DNA of 64,000 nucleotides from Myxococcales bacterium. GTDB lineage: Bacteria > Myxococcota_A > Polyangia > Haliangiales > Haliangiaceae. The notes under the pieces are model-generated. The model did not search any database and was not told the DNA's origin. It saw only the letters and a list, made by a program, of their open reading frames with translations. Positions 8,443 through 18,427 of this stretch are shown in pieces (position 1 is the stretch's first letter; each line of letters opens with the position of its first letter). A program made the translations under genes and the position numbers. The stretch covers positions 124,001 to 188,000 of the forward strand of contig JADKKI010000018.1 in the NCBI GenBank assembly GCA_016720595.1, read 5' to 3'.

Positions 8443-10245
8443 GGAGCCTCGGGCCCCAGGTCGCGCGCGATCGAGAACGCCCAGTCGGCCTCGTCGCGCT
8501 TGCCCTCCGAGGCGAGCTTGCGGCCGAGCAGGTTCCAGGTCGACGCGTAGCGATGGTGCACGGCGGTCGCGAACTCGTCGTCCTCGCCGGGACGCGCATA
8601 CCCGAGCTCGAACTTCTCGTAGAGCGCCTTGTTGCGCGCGACGACGTCGGTGATCGGCGGGACCGCCGTCCCATGAGGGAGCACCTCGATCACGGTGCCG
8701 TAGGGATAGGTGGGGAAACGCGTTGACGAGCGTGCGGGTCTCCCACGAGTCGCGGAGCGCCGCGACGAACACGCGATGTCCGACGTGGTGCTGGTACTCG
8801 ACGACCCGGATGATCGCCGCGGTCGTGCCCTCGGGCGCGAAGATCCCGCGCGCGGTGAGCCGCCGCGCGTACCACGGCAGGTTCGTCAGCTGCCACGCGA
8901 TCAGGACGACGTCCTGACGTTCGCCCAGCGCCCATTGCACGTAGTTGACCCCGAAGTACTGGTCGTCCTCTCCCGAGAACAGCACCGCGTTCTCGGGCAG
9001 GCTGTGCACCACGTTCCGCGAGTACTGCTCCACCGCGGGGGTGTGCATGCGCAGGAGGTGCGGCAGCGACAGCCCCGCCGCCGCGAGGAACCCGACGGTA
9101 GCGACGATGCCGGATGCCGTGCGCTCGCTGATCCGACTCCGCTTGATGTAGGGCGCGAGCTGGGTCAGCCCGACCGCGATCGGGACACCGAGAAGGAGCG
9201 CGCCCATCACGTGGAACCGCTGGCAGACGTAGAGGCCCAGGCCCACGGGTTCGATGTTGAACTTCATCGACACGAGCGGGCCCGCGGCGAGCCAGGACGC
9301 CGCGAACATCGCCCACATCCAGCGGGTCTCGCCGGGGTCATCCTCGAGCTTGGGGGCGCGCGCGAGGCGCATGCCGACCGTCGCCAGCCCGAGCACGAAC
9401 GGCGCCCACAACCACGTGCGGCCGACGGTCATCGCGAACGCGGCGAGCTGCGTGGTGGCCGGAACCTCGACACCGCCGACCAGGAACGAGCCGGGCCCCC
9501 CATAGTCGCGACGCGTGATCATCCCGTACAGATCGTCGAGGCTGCGCACGCTGCCCCACGACATGACGGTCTCCGGGGTCACGAACAGGTAGAGGTAGGG
9601 CAAGAGGCCCGCGACCAGCCCACCGACTGCGAGGCCGACCGTGACCGCGGCCGGGCGCGCTGACTCGCGCACGCCGCGGACCGCGCCGAGGATCCCGATC
9701 GGCGCGACCAGGACGCAGGTCAGGTGGTTCGAGATCCCGAGCCCGGCGACCAGGCCGAGCGCGGCCACCCGCCAGCCGCCTCGCAGCGGCCCGGCGTTCG
9801 CGGCGAGCCACAGCACCGTCGCGACGACGAGGCAGTTGAGCGAGAACACCTCCGCCCGGATGCCGCTCCGCATCACGATTGGCGCACCGGCGAAGATCGC
9901 CGCCGCGATCGTGGCCGCGATCGGCCGCGCGCCCCACGCGCGACACGCGGCGTGCAGGACCGCGATGGTGGCGGCGCCGATCAGGGTCGTCGCGAGCGCC
10001 GCGGTGTGTGCCGGGGACACCCCCGGCAGCCACGACATCGCACGGAGCCACAGGAGGTAGAGCGGATAGCCGGTGGGATGCGCGGTCCCGCCGATCGCAC
10101 CGAGCGTGGCGAACTCGGCGTTGTCCCCGTCGACGATGTGGCGCGGTGCGATCCAGACGTAGACGACGAGCGTCACGAGGACCAGCAGGCCGCCGCGGTC
10201 GAGCAGCATCCCCCGCAAGCGTTCGCCGCGCGACGTGGTGGTCAC
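8439..10245 (-). CDS. DUF2723 membrane protein, copy C (frameshifted)
   Basis: The N-terminal about 515 residues read from ATG 10245: LLDRGG, then a helix, DGDNAEFATLGAIGG and AHPTGYPLYLLWLRAM, as in the other copies. The frame breaks at TLVNAFP. The paralogues continue TYPYGLLFRVLP, and here that continuation (TYPYGTVIEVLPHG and onwards) is found in the adjacent frame, ending GPEAP at 8439. One surplus base in the GGGGAAA run at 8712-8718 (plus strand) explains this exactly. Read through, the protein would be about 600 residues like its siblings. Without correction the frame runs on into the TMTC-like gene. The start overlaps the stop of copy D (ATGA, 10242-10245). The defect may be an assembly indel or a real mutation. 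Confidence 0.75.
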
Positions 10246-12062
10246 GGGGACAACCTCTGGGCGAGCTCGGTGGCGAGCTCCGCCTGCGGAGCACGCCCTG
10301 CGGCCGCGAGCGCGCTCGCGATGATCCGCCAGGTCCGCGCATAACGCTCGTGCACGTGTGCAGCATAGTCGTCCTCGCGGCCTGGCACCGGGTAGTCGAG
10401 ATCGAACGCGGCGAACACCTTCTGGTTGATGGTGAACACCTCCTCGATCGGCGGACGCGGGGTGCCCGTGGGGAGGACCCGGAACAGGAGCCCGTAGGGA
10501 TAGGTGGGGAGCTCCTTCAGGATGTTGATCTGCAGCCCATCGACGAACATCGGCCGGCCCTGTGCGAGCGCGTCGGCCGCGATGCGGAGGCTCGGCTTTC
10601 CGTCCCCCGGCACGAGGGTCGCGATCCCACTGCGCGCGGCGAGCCGATCGCGATACGCCGGGTTCAGCAGTTGCCCGAACGAGATCACGGTGACATCGGG
10701 CCGCTCGCCGATCACGAGCTGCCGATAGGCGGAGCCGAAGTACAGATCGTCCTCGGACACGATCACCACGGCGCGCTCGGGCAACGAGCGCAGGAGGTTA
10801 CTCACGCCCCGCTCGACCGCGGGTGAGTGATGCGGCAACGAGCGCGCCGCGAGTGCTGCGAACGCGGCGATCGCGAGCCCTGCCCCGAGCGCCGGCGATC
10901 GTCGTCCCGCGGGGAGCGCCGCGACGATCCGGGCCCCGATCAGGTCGACACCGAGCGCGATCGGCAGGGCGAGGAGGAGCGCCGCGAGCAGGTGAAACCG
11001 GTGGCAGATCACGAGGCCGATGCCGGCCGGCGGGATGTTGAACCGCGCGACCAGGAGCGGGCCGGCGAGCACGAAGCTCGTCGCGAGCATCGCCCAGCCC
11101 CACCGTGGCTCGCTCGGATCGTCGATCAGACGCTCGGTCGGCGGGTCGGTCGTGATCGTCTCGGATGGCGGTGCAGGTCTGGCGACGCGGAGCCCGAGCA
11201 CCCCGAGCCCCACGACGAGGGGTGCCCACAGCCAGGTGCGGCCGAGCATGCCGAGGAGCGCGCCCAGGCTGTCACGCGCGGGGATCGGATCACGTCCCGG
11301 TGCGAAGTGGCCAAAGCCTCCGTAGTCGAGCCGCAGGAAGTGATGCACGAGCTCGCCGAGGCCATCGATCCGACGCCACGAGATCGGGGTCTCGGCGGTG
11401 ACCAGCAGATAGGCGTATGGCAGGAGGCCCAGGGCGGGGCCGCCGACGGCGATCGCGATCGAGGCCACGCGCGGCAGCTTCGCCTCGCGGATCCCGCGCA
11501 CCACGCCGAGGATGCCGACCGGCGCCACCAGCGCGCAGGTCACGTGATCGGAGAGCCCGAGGCCGGCGGCCAGCGCGAGGAGCAGCACCCGCCACGCGCC
11601 GCGCAGTGGACCACCACGCGCCGCGAGCCAGAGCACGGTCGCCACCGCGAGGTTGTTCATCGCGAACACTTCGGCTTTTGTGGAGATTCGGATCACCGCT
11701 GGCGCCGCGGCGAACATCGCCGCAGCGATCGTCGCGGCGAGCGGCCGTGCGCCCCACGCGCGGGCCGCCGCGTGGAGCACGACGATCGAGGCGGCCCCGA
11801 GGATCGCCGTCGCGAGCGCCGCGGTGTGCGCGGGGGTCACCCCCGGTAGCCACGACATCGCCCGCAGCCACAGCACGAACAGCGGATAGCCGGACGGATG
11901 TGGAACGCCGCCGACCACCGACGTCGTGACGAACTCGGCGTTGTCGCCATCGACGATGTGCTGCGGCGCGATCCACAGGTAGAGCAGAAGCACCGCCACA
12001 CCGAGCGCACCGCCGCGGTCGAGCGCGAACACGCGGACGCGCTGCGCGCTCACGGACGGCAT
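10242..12062 (-). CDS. DUF2723 membrane protein (TMEM260-like glycosyltransferase), copy D
   Basis: First gene of the five-gene minus-strand set, about 606 residues. It has VFALDRGG before helix 1, DGDNAEFVTTSVVGG, then PHPSGYPLFVLWLRAM, many hydrophobic helices and a soluble C-terminal domain with EDDLYFGSAYRQLVIG and LPTYPYGLLFRVLPTG. I chose ATG 12062 because it aligns with the starts of the paralogues; ATG 12077 is also in frame and would add five residues. Neither has a clear Shine-Dalgarno sequence. The start lies only 44 bases from the divergent pilR start, so the two transcription units must share a very short or overlapping control region. Role as for the other copies: probable transfer of a sugar from a lipid carrier to a secreted protein or polymer, unproven. 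Confidence 0.8.
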   Translation of the reverse strand: MPSVSAQRVRVFALDRGGALGVAVLLLYLWIAPQHIVDGDNAEFVTTSVVGGVPHPSGYPLFVLWLRAMSWLPGVTPAHTAALATAILGAASIVVLHAAARAWGARPLAATIAAAMFAAAPAVIRISTKAEVFAMNNLAVATVLWLAARGGPLRGAWRVLLLALAAGLGLSDHVTCALVAPVGILGVVRGIREAKLPRVASIAIAVGGPALGLLPYAYLLVTAETPISWRRIDGLGELVHHFLRLDYGGFGHFAPGRDPIPARDSLGALLGMLGRTWLWAPLVVGLGVLGLRVARPAPPSETITTDPPTERLIDDPSEPRWGWAMLATSFVLAGPLLVARFNIPPAGIGLVICHRFHLLAALLLALPIALGVDLIGARIVAALPAGRRSPALGAGLAIAAFAALAARSLPHHSPAVERGVSNLLRSLPERAVVIVSEDDLYFGSAYRQLVIGERPDVTVISFGQLLNPAYRDRLAARSGIATLVPGDGKPSLRIAADALAQGRPMFVDGLQINILKELPTYPYGLLFRVLPTGTPRPPIEEVFTINQKVFAAFDLDYPVPGREDDYAAHVHERYARTWRIIASALAAAGRAPQAELATELAQRLSP

Positions 12063-12106
12063 CGCGACACGGTACATGTGGCCGGCCGATCTGTCATAGT
12101 TCGCCG

Positions 12107-13567
<1,461 letters not shown>

Positions 13568-13663
13568 GCGCCGGGCGCGCGTGTTTTGACCCAGGGGTGA
13601 CGGAATTTGGCACCTCGCGAGAGCACTCCGTCGACGATCCGGGTAGTTGAAGCCGGAAACTGC

Positions 13664-13679
13664 TGGCACAGCGGTTGCT
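13664..13679 (+). promoter_or_regulatory. Sigma-54 (-24/-12) promoter of pilA
   Basis: TGGCACAGCGGTTGCT matches the RpoN consensus (TGGCAC, five bases, TTGCW) with GG at 13665-13666 and GC at 13677-13678, exactly 12 bases apart. Transcription would begin near 13690, about 27 bases before the pilin ATG. The upstream 85 bases (13579-13663) are where PilR should bind; I do not see an obvious inverted repeat there. The fit is excellent and the context (PilR upstream, pilin downstream) makes the call strong. Confidence 0.88.
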
Positions 13680-13716
13680 GATGCTACGTTGCTCCACCAG
13701 GGGGAAATCCAGAACC

Positions 13717-14298
13717 ATGATCAAGAAATTGAAGCAGCGCGGTTTCACACTCATCGAGCTCATGATCGTCGTCGCGATCATCGGCATCTTGGCGGCTGTC
13801 GCCATTCCGGCGTTCATGGACTACATGAAGAAGTCCAAGTCGACGGAGGCCTCGCTGAACCTCAACAAGGTGGGTAAGAACCTCAAGGCCTACTTCGACG
13901 CCAACCAGGCGTTCGTGGCGGGTATTGGTGCCGGTGCCAAGGCACCGCGTTGCACACCCGGCAACAACTGCTGCGGTGGCGTTGGCACTATGGCTGGCGG
14001 CACTGGCCTCGACCGTGATCAACAACAAGTGTGACGCTGTACCTTCCGCATTCAACGACAGTGCGGGCTGGCAGGAGCTCGAGTTCTCGGTCAACGAGCC
14101 GAGCCAGTACCAATACGAGTACATTCCCTGAGCGGCTCCGGCCGGTTCGGCGGCCATTGCCACCGCGAGGGGGAAGGCGACCTCGACTGCGACAGTCGCA
14201 TGTCGACCTGGACCCCCCCGGCCACCGCGATCCCGAACGGCACTGCGATCACGGGTGCGGCCACGAGCCTGACGCCGCCGCCGAAGGGCGCGTACTAA
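13717..14298 (+). CDS. pilA: Type IV major pilin PilA (frameshifted)
   Basis: ATG 13717 gives a short leader MIKKLKQRG cut before F, then [20 protein letters not shown], the classic class III prepilin signal with Glu5, processed by PilD. In the literal frame the protein stops at 14034 after only 105 residues (LDRDQQQV). Pilin-like sequence continues in the second frame ([20 protein letters not shown], then [15 protein letters not shown]) to about 14128. It then returns to the first frame with [18 protein letters not shown] and ends LTPPPKGAY at 14298. Two compensating indels, near 14020 and in 14125-14175, therefore explain everything; the restored length of about 194 residues suits a Myxococcota pilin. 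Cysteines near CCGG and DLDCDS may form disulfides. Whether the breaks are real or assembly errors is open. Confidence 0.7.
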
Positions 14299-14328
14299 AC
14301 CGCACGAACGCCTGCGTTGCGACCCGCA

Positions 14329-14354
14329 CGCCGCCTCGAGCGGCGCGTTTCGTT
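14329..14354 (+). terminator. Possible intrinsic terminator after pilA
   Basis: An inverted repeat CGCCGC (14329-14334) and GCGGCG (14340-14345) with a five-base loop lies 30 bases after the pilin stop and is followed by a moderately T-rich run (CGTTTCGTTCT). The stem is short and the tail imperfect, so this is a weak call; position after a highly expressed gene is the main support. Confidence 0.3.
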
Positions 14355-14493
14355 CTCGGCTACCGTAGCGGTGTCGTGAGAATCGCCGTACCGCTGACGA
14401 TCGCGGCGCTCTCGATCGCCGGTGCCCGTCTGACGCGCGGGCATGGCGGTCGCGAATAGACCTGCTCGAACGATGACGAGGTCGTGATCCCAT

Positions 14494-15372
14494 ATGCCCC
14501 TTCGATGGGGCGGCGCCTTCGTCTCGCTTGGCTACCGTGAGCTCGCCGCCGACCTGTTCTACCTCCGGTTGCGCGGCTACTACGGCAACTACTACGAGGC
14601 GACCGCGGATGGTGTGGCGTCTCTCGCCGAGGCCATCGTGACGCTCGATCCGCGCTACGAGTACGTCTACTGGTACGGCGCGAGCGCGATGACGATCGCG
14701 TATCAGGGTGTCGATCAGTCGATCTTCCGGCGCTCGGTCGCGCTTCTCGAGCGCGGGATCGCGGAGTTCCCGGAGAGCGCCAAGCTCCCTCTGCTCGCGG
14801 CCCAGACCTACATCCAGGACCTCAAGACCGACGATCCGGTCCAGCGCCGGGCGTGGGACGAACGCGGCGCCCTGCTCGCCGAATCGGCGGTCCGCAAGCC
14901 CGGCGCCACGCTCGATGGCGCCGCCTGGGCAGCCACCCTGCGTACCAAGCTCGGCCAGCGGGACCGCGCGATCCAGGGCCTCCGGGAGCTCCTGCTGACC
15001 ACCTCGGACACCAAGGGGCGTCAGCAGCTGATCGAGCGCCTGGCGAAGCTCGAGGAGACCGACAGCGCGGAGATCGCCGCCGAGCTGCACGAGATGCGGC
15101 AGGCGTTCGAGCGCGAGTGGCAGGCCAACCGGCCGGCACTGCGACCGTCGCTGTACCTCCTGGTCGGCCCACGGCTGCCGCGTGCGTTCGACCTGACCGA
15201 CCTCGCGACCGGCGGCCACGACCTCGTTGCTCTTCAAGGGTTCGAACGACTCGAGCCCCTGGTCGACGCCGCACCCACAGCGCCCACGCCGACCACACCT
15301 GCGCCAGCGACGCCTGCGCCAGCGACGCCTGCGCCAGCGACGCCTGCGCCAGCGACGCCTACGCCGCCTTGA
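14494..15372 (+). CDS. TPR-like membrane-anchored protein, 5' end frameshifted
   Basis: The intact frame from 14494 gives 292 residues. It is helical and TPR-like (SLGYRELAADLFYLRLRGYY, a YEYVYWYGASAMT stretch, then paired helices with FPESAKLPLLAAQTYIQD) and ends in a Pro/Ala/Thr-rich tail. The true start is probably GTG 14376: VRIAVPLTIAALSIAGARLT is a clear membrane anchor or signal sequence. After HGGRE a TAG interrupts. The expected continuation (IDLLE, then DDEVVIPYAPS) is split over other frames between 14450 and 14493, so one or two indels separate anchor and body. The gene follows pilA on the same strand. I do not recognise a named family; a role in surface assembly is only suggested by the position. 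Confidence 0.6.
   Translation: MPLRWGGAFVSLGYRELAADLFYLRLRGYYGNYYEATADGVASLAEAIVTLDPRYEYVYWYGASAMTIAYQGVDQSIFRRSVALLERGIAEFPESAKLPLLAAQTYIQDLKTDDPVQRRAWDERGALLAESAVRKPGATLDGAAWAATLRTKLGQRDRAIQGLRELLLTTSDTKGRQQLIERLAKLEETDSAEIAAELHEMRQAFEREWQANRPALRPSLYLLVGPRLPRAFDLTDLATGGHDLVALQGFERLEPLVDAAPTAPTPTTPAPATPAPATPAPATPAPATPTPP
15301..15360 (+). repeat. Four exact 15-bp tandem repeats (APATP)
   Basis: The unit GCGCCAGCGACGCCT occurs four times without mismatch and encodes Ala-Pro-Ala-Thr-Pro in the tail of the TPR-like protein. In-frame unit number could change by slippage without breaking the gene; the tail looks like a flexible linker. Confidence 0.9.
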
Positions 15373-15410
15373 ACCCGCCGAGCCGCGGAAGCTCTGCTGT
15401 TACTTCGGGC

Positions 15411-18335
15411 TCACTTCGGGAGGCGGTCGCTGTAGTCCTTGATCGCCTTCTCCGTCGCATCCGGCTTGATGTCGACGACGAAGGTCTCCTTGATCCCGAA
15501 CTCGTTGTTCATCAGCGTGACGCGGTGCTTGCCGGCCGCCAGCTTGATCTCGCGCTGCGGCGTATGCAGCCCCGAGTTCGAGCCGTCGATGTAGATCTCG
15601 CACGAGGGCTTGGAGCCGAGCATCAGCACGCCCTGCCCCTTCGGCTTCTCCGGCACGACCTTGGTGTCATTGCCGGTCTTGGTGTCGTTCCCGGTCTTGG
15701 TGTCGTTGGTCACGACCTTGGTGTCGTTGCCGGTCTTGGTGTCGTTGCCGGTCTTGGTGTCGTTGGTCTTGGGGTCGTTGATCTTGGTGACCGGACCGGT
15801 CTTGGTGTCATTGCCGGTCTTGGGGTCATTGCCGGTCTTGGGGTCATTGCCGGTCTTGACCGCGGGGCCGGTCTTGATCGGCGGAACCACGGCCACCGAG
15901 CCCGTGGGCTTCTCCATCGGCACGACGATCTTCTCCTCGAGGTTGCCGGAGAACACGATCGGACGGTTGACCGAGACGTAGCCCGGCCGCTCGAACAGCA
16001 CCTGGTACGTCAGCCGCGGATCGAGCGGCGCCTTCGCCGGCGAGGGTCCGAGGGTCTCGCGCTTGCCATCGATGATCAGCGAGACCGTCGCACCCGGCGG
16101 CGTGCTCTCGAACAGGCCGTGGATCCCCTGGATCGGAGACAGCGAGATCTCGACCTTGGGTGCCTTGCCGGCCTCCACGCTGACCTGCTGGTTCTGGCTC
16201 ATGAAGCCTGCCGGCGGATCGATCTGCACCGTGTGCGGACCCGGGGCGATGCCACGGATGCGGGACGGCAGCCGATCGGTGCGCGCCTCGCCATCGAGCT
16301 TCCACTGGGTGACGCCGCCCGGCTGCACGTAGAGATCGAACCCGGTGTTCTGATCGCCAACGGCGGTCGGGGGTGGATTGGTCTGGGTGGTCTGGGTGGT
16401 CTGGCTACCCGTCTGGGTCTGCGGATCGGTGCCCGCGGTGGTCGGCTTCTTCTCGCCACCCGACATCGCGATCACGACGACCACCACACCGATGGCGACG
16501 ACCGCAGCGCCGCCGACGGCGATCATCAGGATGCCGCGCTTGTCGTTCTTGCGCTGGGTGATACCGGCGCCGAACGTCGACATCGGGTCGTACGCCTCCG
16601 CGACGCCCGACGAGGCCGCGCCGAACCGCGGTCCCGTGCTGCCCTGCGGGCCCGAATCGAACATCCTGACTTCTTGGCGGACTTCGGGAGAAGGCGGCTG
16701 CGGAGCCGGTGCCTTGTTGGAGCCCGAGGCGAACGTCGGCGGCGCGGCACTGCCATTGGTGCCGATGCCGTTGAGCGTGGCGGATGGAGACGGCGGCATC
16801 CCGCCGGACTCCCAGCCCTTCGCCGTGGAGACCAGCGACGACAGGTCGGGGCCCTCGGAGAGCGCACTGGGCGCGGCCGGCACGCCACGCACGGTGGCGG
16901 ACGGCGACGGATCCGGTGTGGGCGCGGCGACCAGCGGCAGCGGCTTGCTCGCCTGCTTGCCCATGCCCGCGTTCGCCCGATTCTTCGGATCATCCTCGGG
17001 GTTGTCGTAGATCTGGGTCTCGAGCTCGTCGTCATCCCACGCGAGCCCACCCGAATCGTCGGTGCGCGACTTCTTGGACCCAGGCGCTGGCGGCGCGGCG
17101 AGCACCGGAATCTGTCCCGAGGAGCGCGCCGGCGGCGGCGGCGGCTTGGTGCCGTTCGGCGCGATCGCGGGCATGCCCTGCGTGCGGCGAACGGGTGGCG
17201 GCGTGGTGGGTAGCGGGCCCGACGCGCGCTCGCCCGTCCGGGTGCGCGGCACCGCGGGCAGCTCGGGGGCCGGGGGCTTGAGCTGGCGGTAGCTCTCGAG
17301 CTTCGCCGTCTCCTCCTCGATCTCCTTGCCGAACGTCTTCTTCATCCACCCCGCCAGATCCTTGCGCGAGTAGAACTCGCCGGCGGTGTAGACGAAGGCC
17401 TGCAGCTCGTCGTGGAGATCGATCGCGTTCTGGTAGCGCTCCTCGACATCCTTGGCCAGCGCCTTGAGGACGATGCGCTCGAGCTCGTCGGGGATCTTGC
17501 GGTTGTACGTCGACGGCGGAAGGATCTCGACGTTGCGGACCTTCTCGAGCGTCGAGAAGTCGCTCTCGCCGACGAACAGCCGCTCGCCGGTGAGCAGCTC
17601 GTACAGCACGATGCCGGCGGAGAACACGTCGGAGCGGCGATCGACCGGCAGGCCGCGGACCTGCTCGGGGGACATGTAGCCGAACTTGCCCTTGAGGATG
17701 CCGGCCTGGGTCTTCGAGCCCTTGCCCGCGGCCTTGGCGATCCCGAAATCGATCAGCTTGACCTCGCCCTCGAACGACACGAGGACGTTCTGCGGCGACA
17801 CATCGCGGTGGACGAGCGAGATCTCGCGACCGGACTGGTCGCGCTTGTTGTGCGCGTAGTCGAGGCCCTCGCAGATCTTCATGATCACGAAGCAGGCCTG
17901 GGCCACCGGCATCGCCTCACCGGCGGTGCGGCATCGATCGAAGATGCCGCGGAGGTCGCGGCCGTGGACGTGCTCGAGCGCGATGTAGTACGCGCCGTCG
18001 ACGACACCGAGGTCGAAGATCTGGGCGATGTTCGCGTGGTTCAGCTGGACCGCGAGCTTGGCCTCCTCGATGAACATGCGGATGAACTCTTTGTCCTCCG
18101 CGATGTTCGGGAGGATCCGCTTCACGGCGACCAGGCGCTCGAAGCCCTCGACGCCGTAGGCCTTGGCGCGGAACACCTCGGCCATGCCGCCGACGTTGAT
18201 CCGCTCGAGGAGGAAATATTTGCCGAAAGGCGCCGGCTTCTTCACGCGTTTGTCTTTTGGAAGGGGGAGGCCACCGCCAGACGCTGGCGTGCTGTGAGGT
18301 GGGACCCTATCCGAAACATTTTCCTTGGGCCACAA
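15411..18335 (-). CDS. Hanks-type Ser/Thr protein kinase with membrane segment and repeat tail
   Basis: About 974 residues. The kinase domain (about 38-320) has the glycine-loop region LERINVGGMAEVFRA, Lys in VAVKRIL, the catalytic loop VHRDVSPQN, DFG in LIDFGIAK and APE-like SPEQ, all intact. A long Pro/Ala/Ser-rich cytoplasmic linker follows. One membrane helix (GILMIAVGGAAVVAIGVVVV) then leads to an extracytoplasmic region with beta-sandwich repeats that look like PEGA domains (for example THTVQID-like and GHKVTL-like turns). Inside it lies a repetitive NDTKTG segment. It is presumably a transmembrane receptor kinase. The start is uncertain: the only long option is TTG 18335, and a GTG within KRVKK about 29 codons later would still keep the whole kinase. 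The gene lies 92 bases after the ABC permease on the same strand. Confidence 0.85.
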   Translation of the reverse strand: MWPKENVSDRVPPHSTPASGGGLPLPKDKRVKKPAPFGKYFLLERINVGGMAEVFRAKAYGVEGFERLVAVKRILPNIAEDKEFIRMFIEEAKLAVQLNHANIAQIFDLGVVDGAYYIALEHVHGRDLRGIFDRCRTAGEAMPVAQACFVIMKICEGLDYAHNKRDQSGREISLVHRDVSPQNVLVSFEGEVKLIDFGIAKAAGKGSKTQAGILKGKFGYMSPEQVRGLPVDRRSDVFSAGIVLYELLTGERLFVGESDFSTLEKVRNVEILPPSTYNRKIPDELERIVLKALAKDVEERYQNAIDLHDELQAFVYTAGEFYSRKDLAGWMKKTFGKEIEEETAKLESYRQLKPPAPELPAVPRTRTGERASGPLPTTPPPVRRTQGMPAIAPNGTKPPPPPARSSGQIPVLAAPPAPGSKKSRTDDSGGLAWDDDELETQIYDNPEDDPKNRANAGMGKQASKPLPLVAAPTPDPSPSATVRGVPAAPSALSEGPDLSSLVSTAKGWESGGMPPSPSATLNGIGTNGSAAPPTFASGSNKAPAPQPPSPEVRQEVRMFDSGPQGSTGPRFGAASSGVAEAYDPMSTFGAGITQRKNDKRGILMIAVGGAAVVAIGVVVVVIAMSGGEKKPTTAGTDPQTQTGSQTTQTTQTNPPPTAVGDQNTGFDLYVQPGGVTQWKLDGEARTDRLPSRIRGIAPGPHTVQIDPPAGFMSQNQQVSVEAGKAPKVEISLSPIQGIHGLFESTPPGATVSLIIDGKRETLGPSPAKAPLDPRLTYQVLFERPGYVSVNRPIVFSGNLEEKIVVPMEKPTGSVAVVPPIKTGPAVKTGNDPKTGNDPKTGNDTKTGPVTKINDPKTNDTKTGNDTKTGNDTKVVTNDTKTGNDTKTGNDTKVVPEKPKGQGVLMLGSKPSCEIYIDGSNSGLHTPQREIKLAAGKHRVTLMNNEFGIKETFVVDIKPDATEKAIKDYSDRLPK
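15657..15858 (-). repeat. Degenerate 18-bp tandem repeats (NDTKTG) in a kinase gene
   Basis: A unit encoding Lys-Thr-Gly-Asn-Asp-Thr or -Pro recurs about nine times with interruptions (variants NDPKTG, TNDTK, KVV). It lies in the extracytoplasmic part of the Ser/Thr kinase, between the PEGA-like modules. Such low-complexity spacers often mark a flexible linker that may cross the peptidoglycan. The near identity of the units at DNA level suggests recent expansion. Confidence 0.8.
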
Positions 18336-18363
18336 GCAGTTTACTACCCCCGTGGCCCGAGTG

Positions 18364-18391
18364 AATATCGCGAAGATCCCGGCATTACCAA
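18364..18391 (-). promoter_or_regulatory. Possible sigma-70-type promoter of the Ser/Thr kinase gene
   Basis: On the minus strand TTGGTA (complement of 18386-18391) and GATATT (complement of 18364-18369) are separated by 16 bases, in the most A+T-rich stretch of this neighbourhood. A transcript would start near 18357, about 20 bases before the TTG at 18335. This gives mild support to that start and suggests the kinase need not depend on the ABC operon upstream. Matches are imperfect. Confidence 0.35.
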
Positions 18392-18427
18392 GGAAATCGG
18401 CAGCGCCTTGTTAATTTTGAACGCCGG

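Noticed and set aside
6625..10245. Single 1206-residue DUF2723-TMTC fusion protein
   Set aside because: The middle (about residues 515-600) has no family similarity while the correct C-terminus is in another frame; a GTGA junction marks two genes.
13591..13625. Second sigma-54-like element TTGGCACC upstream of pilA
   Set aside because: The GG at 13609-13610 is not followed by GC at the required 12-base distance.
15301..15360. CRISPR-like short direct repeats
   Set aside because: The four 15-bp units are contiguous without spacers and in frame with Ala-Pro-Ala-Thr-Pro; likewise the arrays at 15657-15858, 28600-28776 and 60664-60926 are coding.
14853..17213. Plus-strand open frame of 786 codons with repeats of LGVV/GLGVI
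   Set aside because: It mirrors the repeated NDTKTG codons of the kinase gene on the other strand and starts inside the TPR-like gene; the repeats are antisense artefacts.
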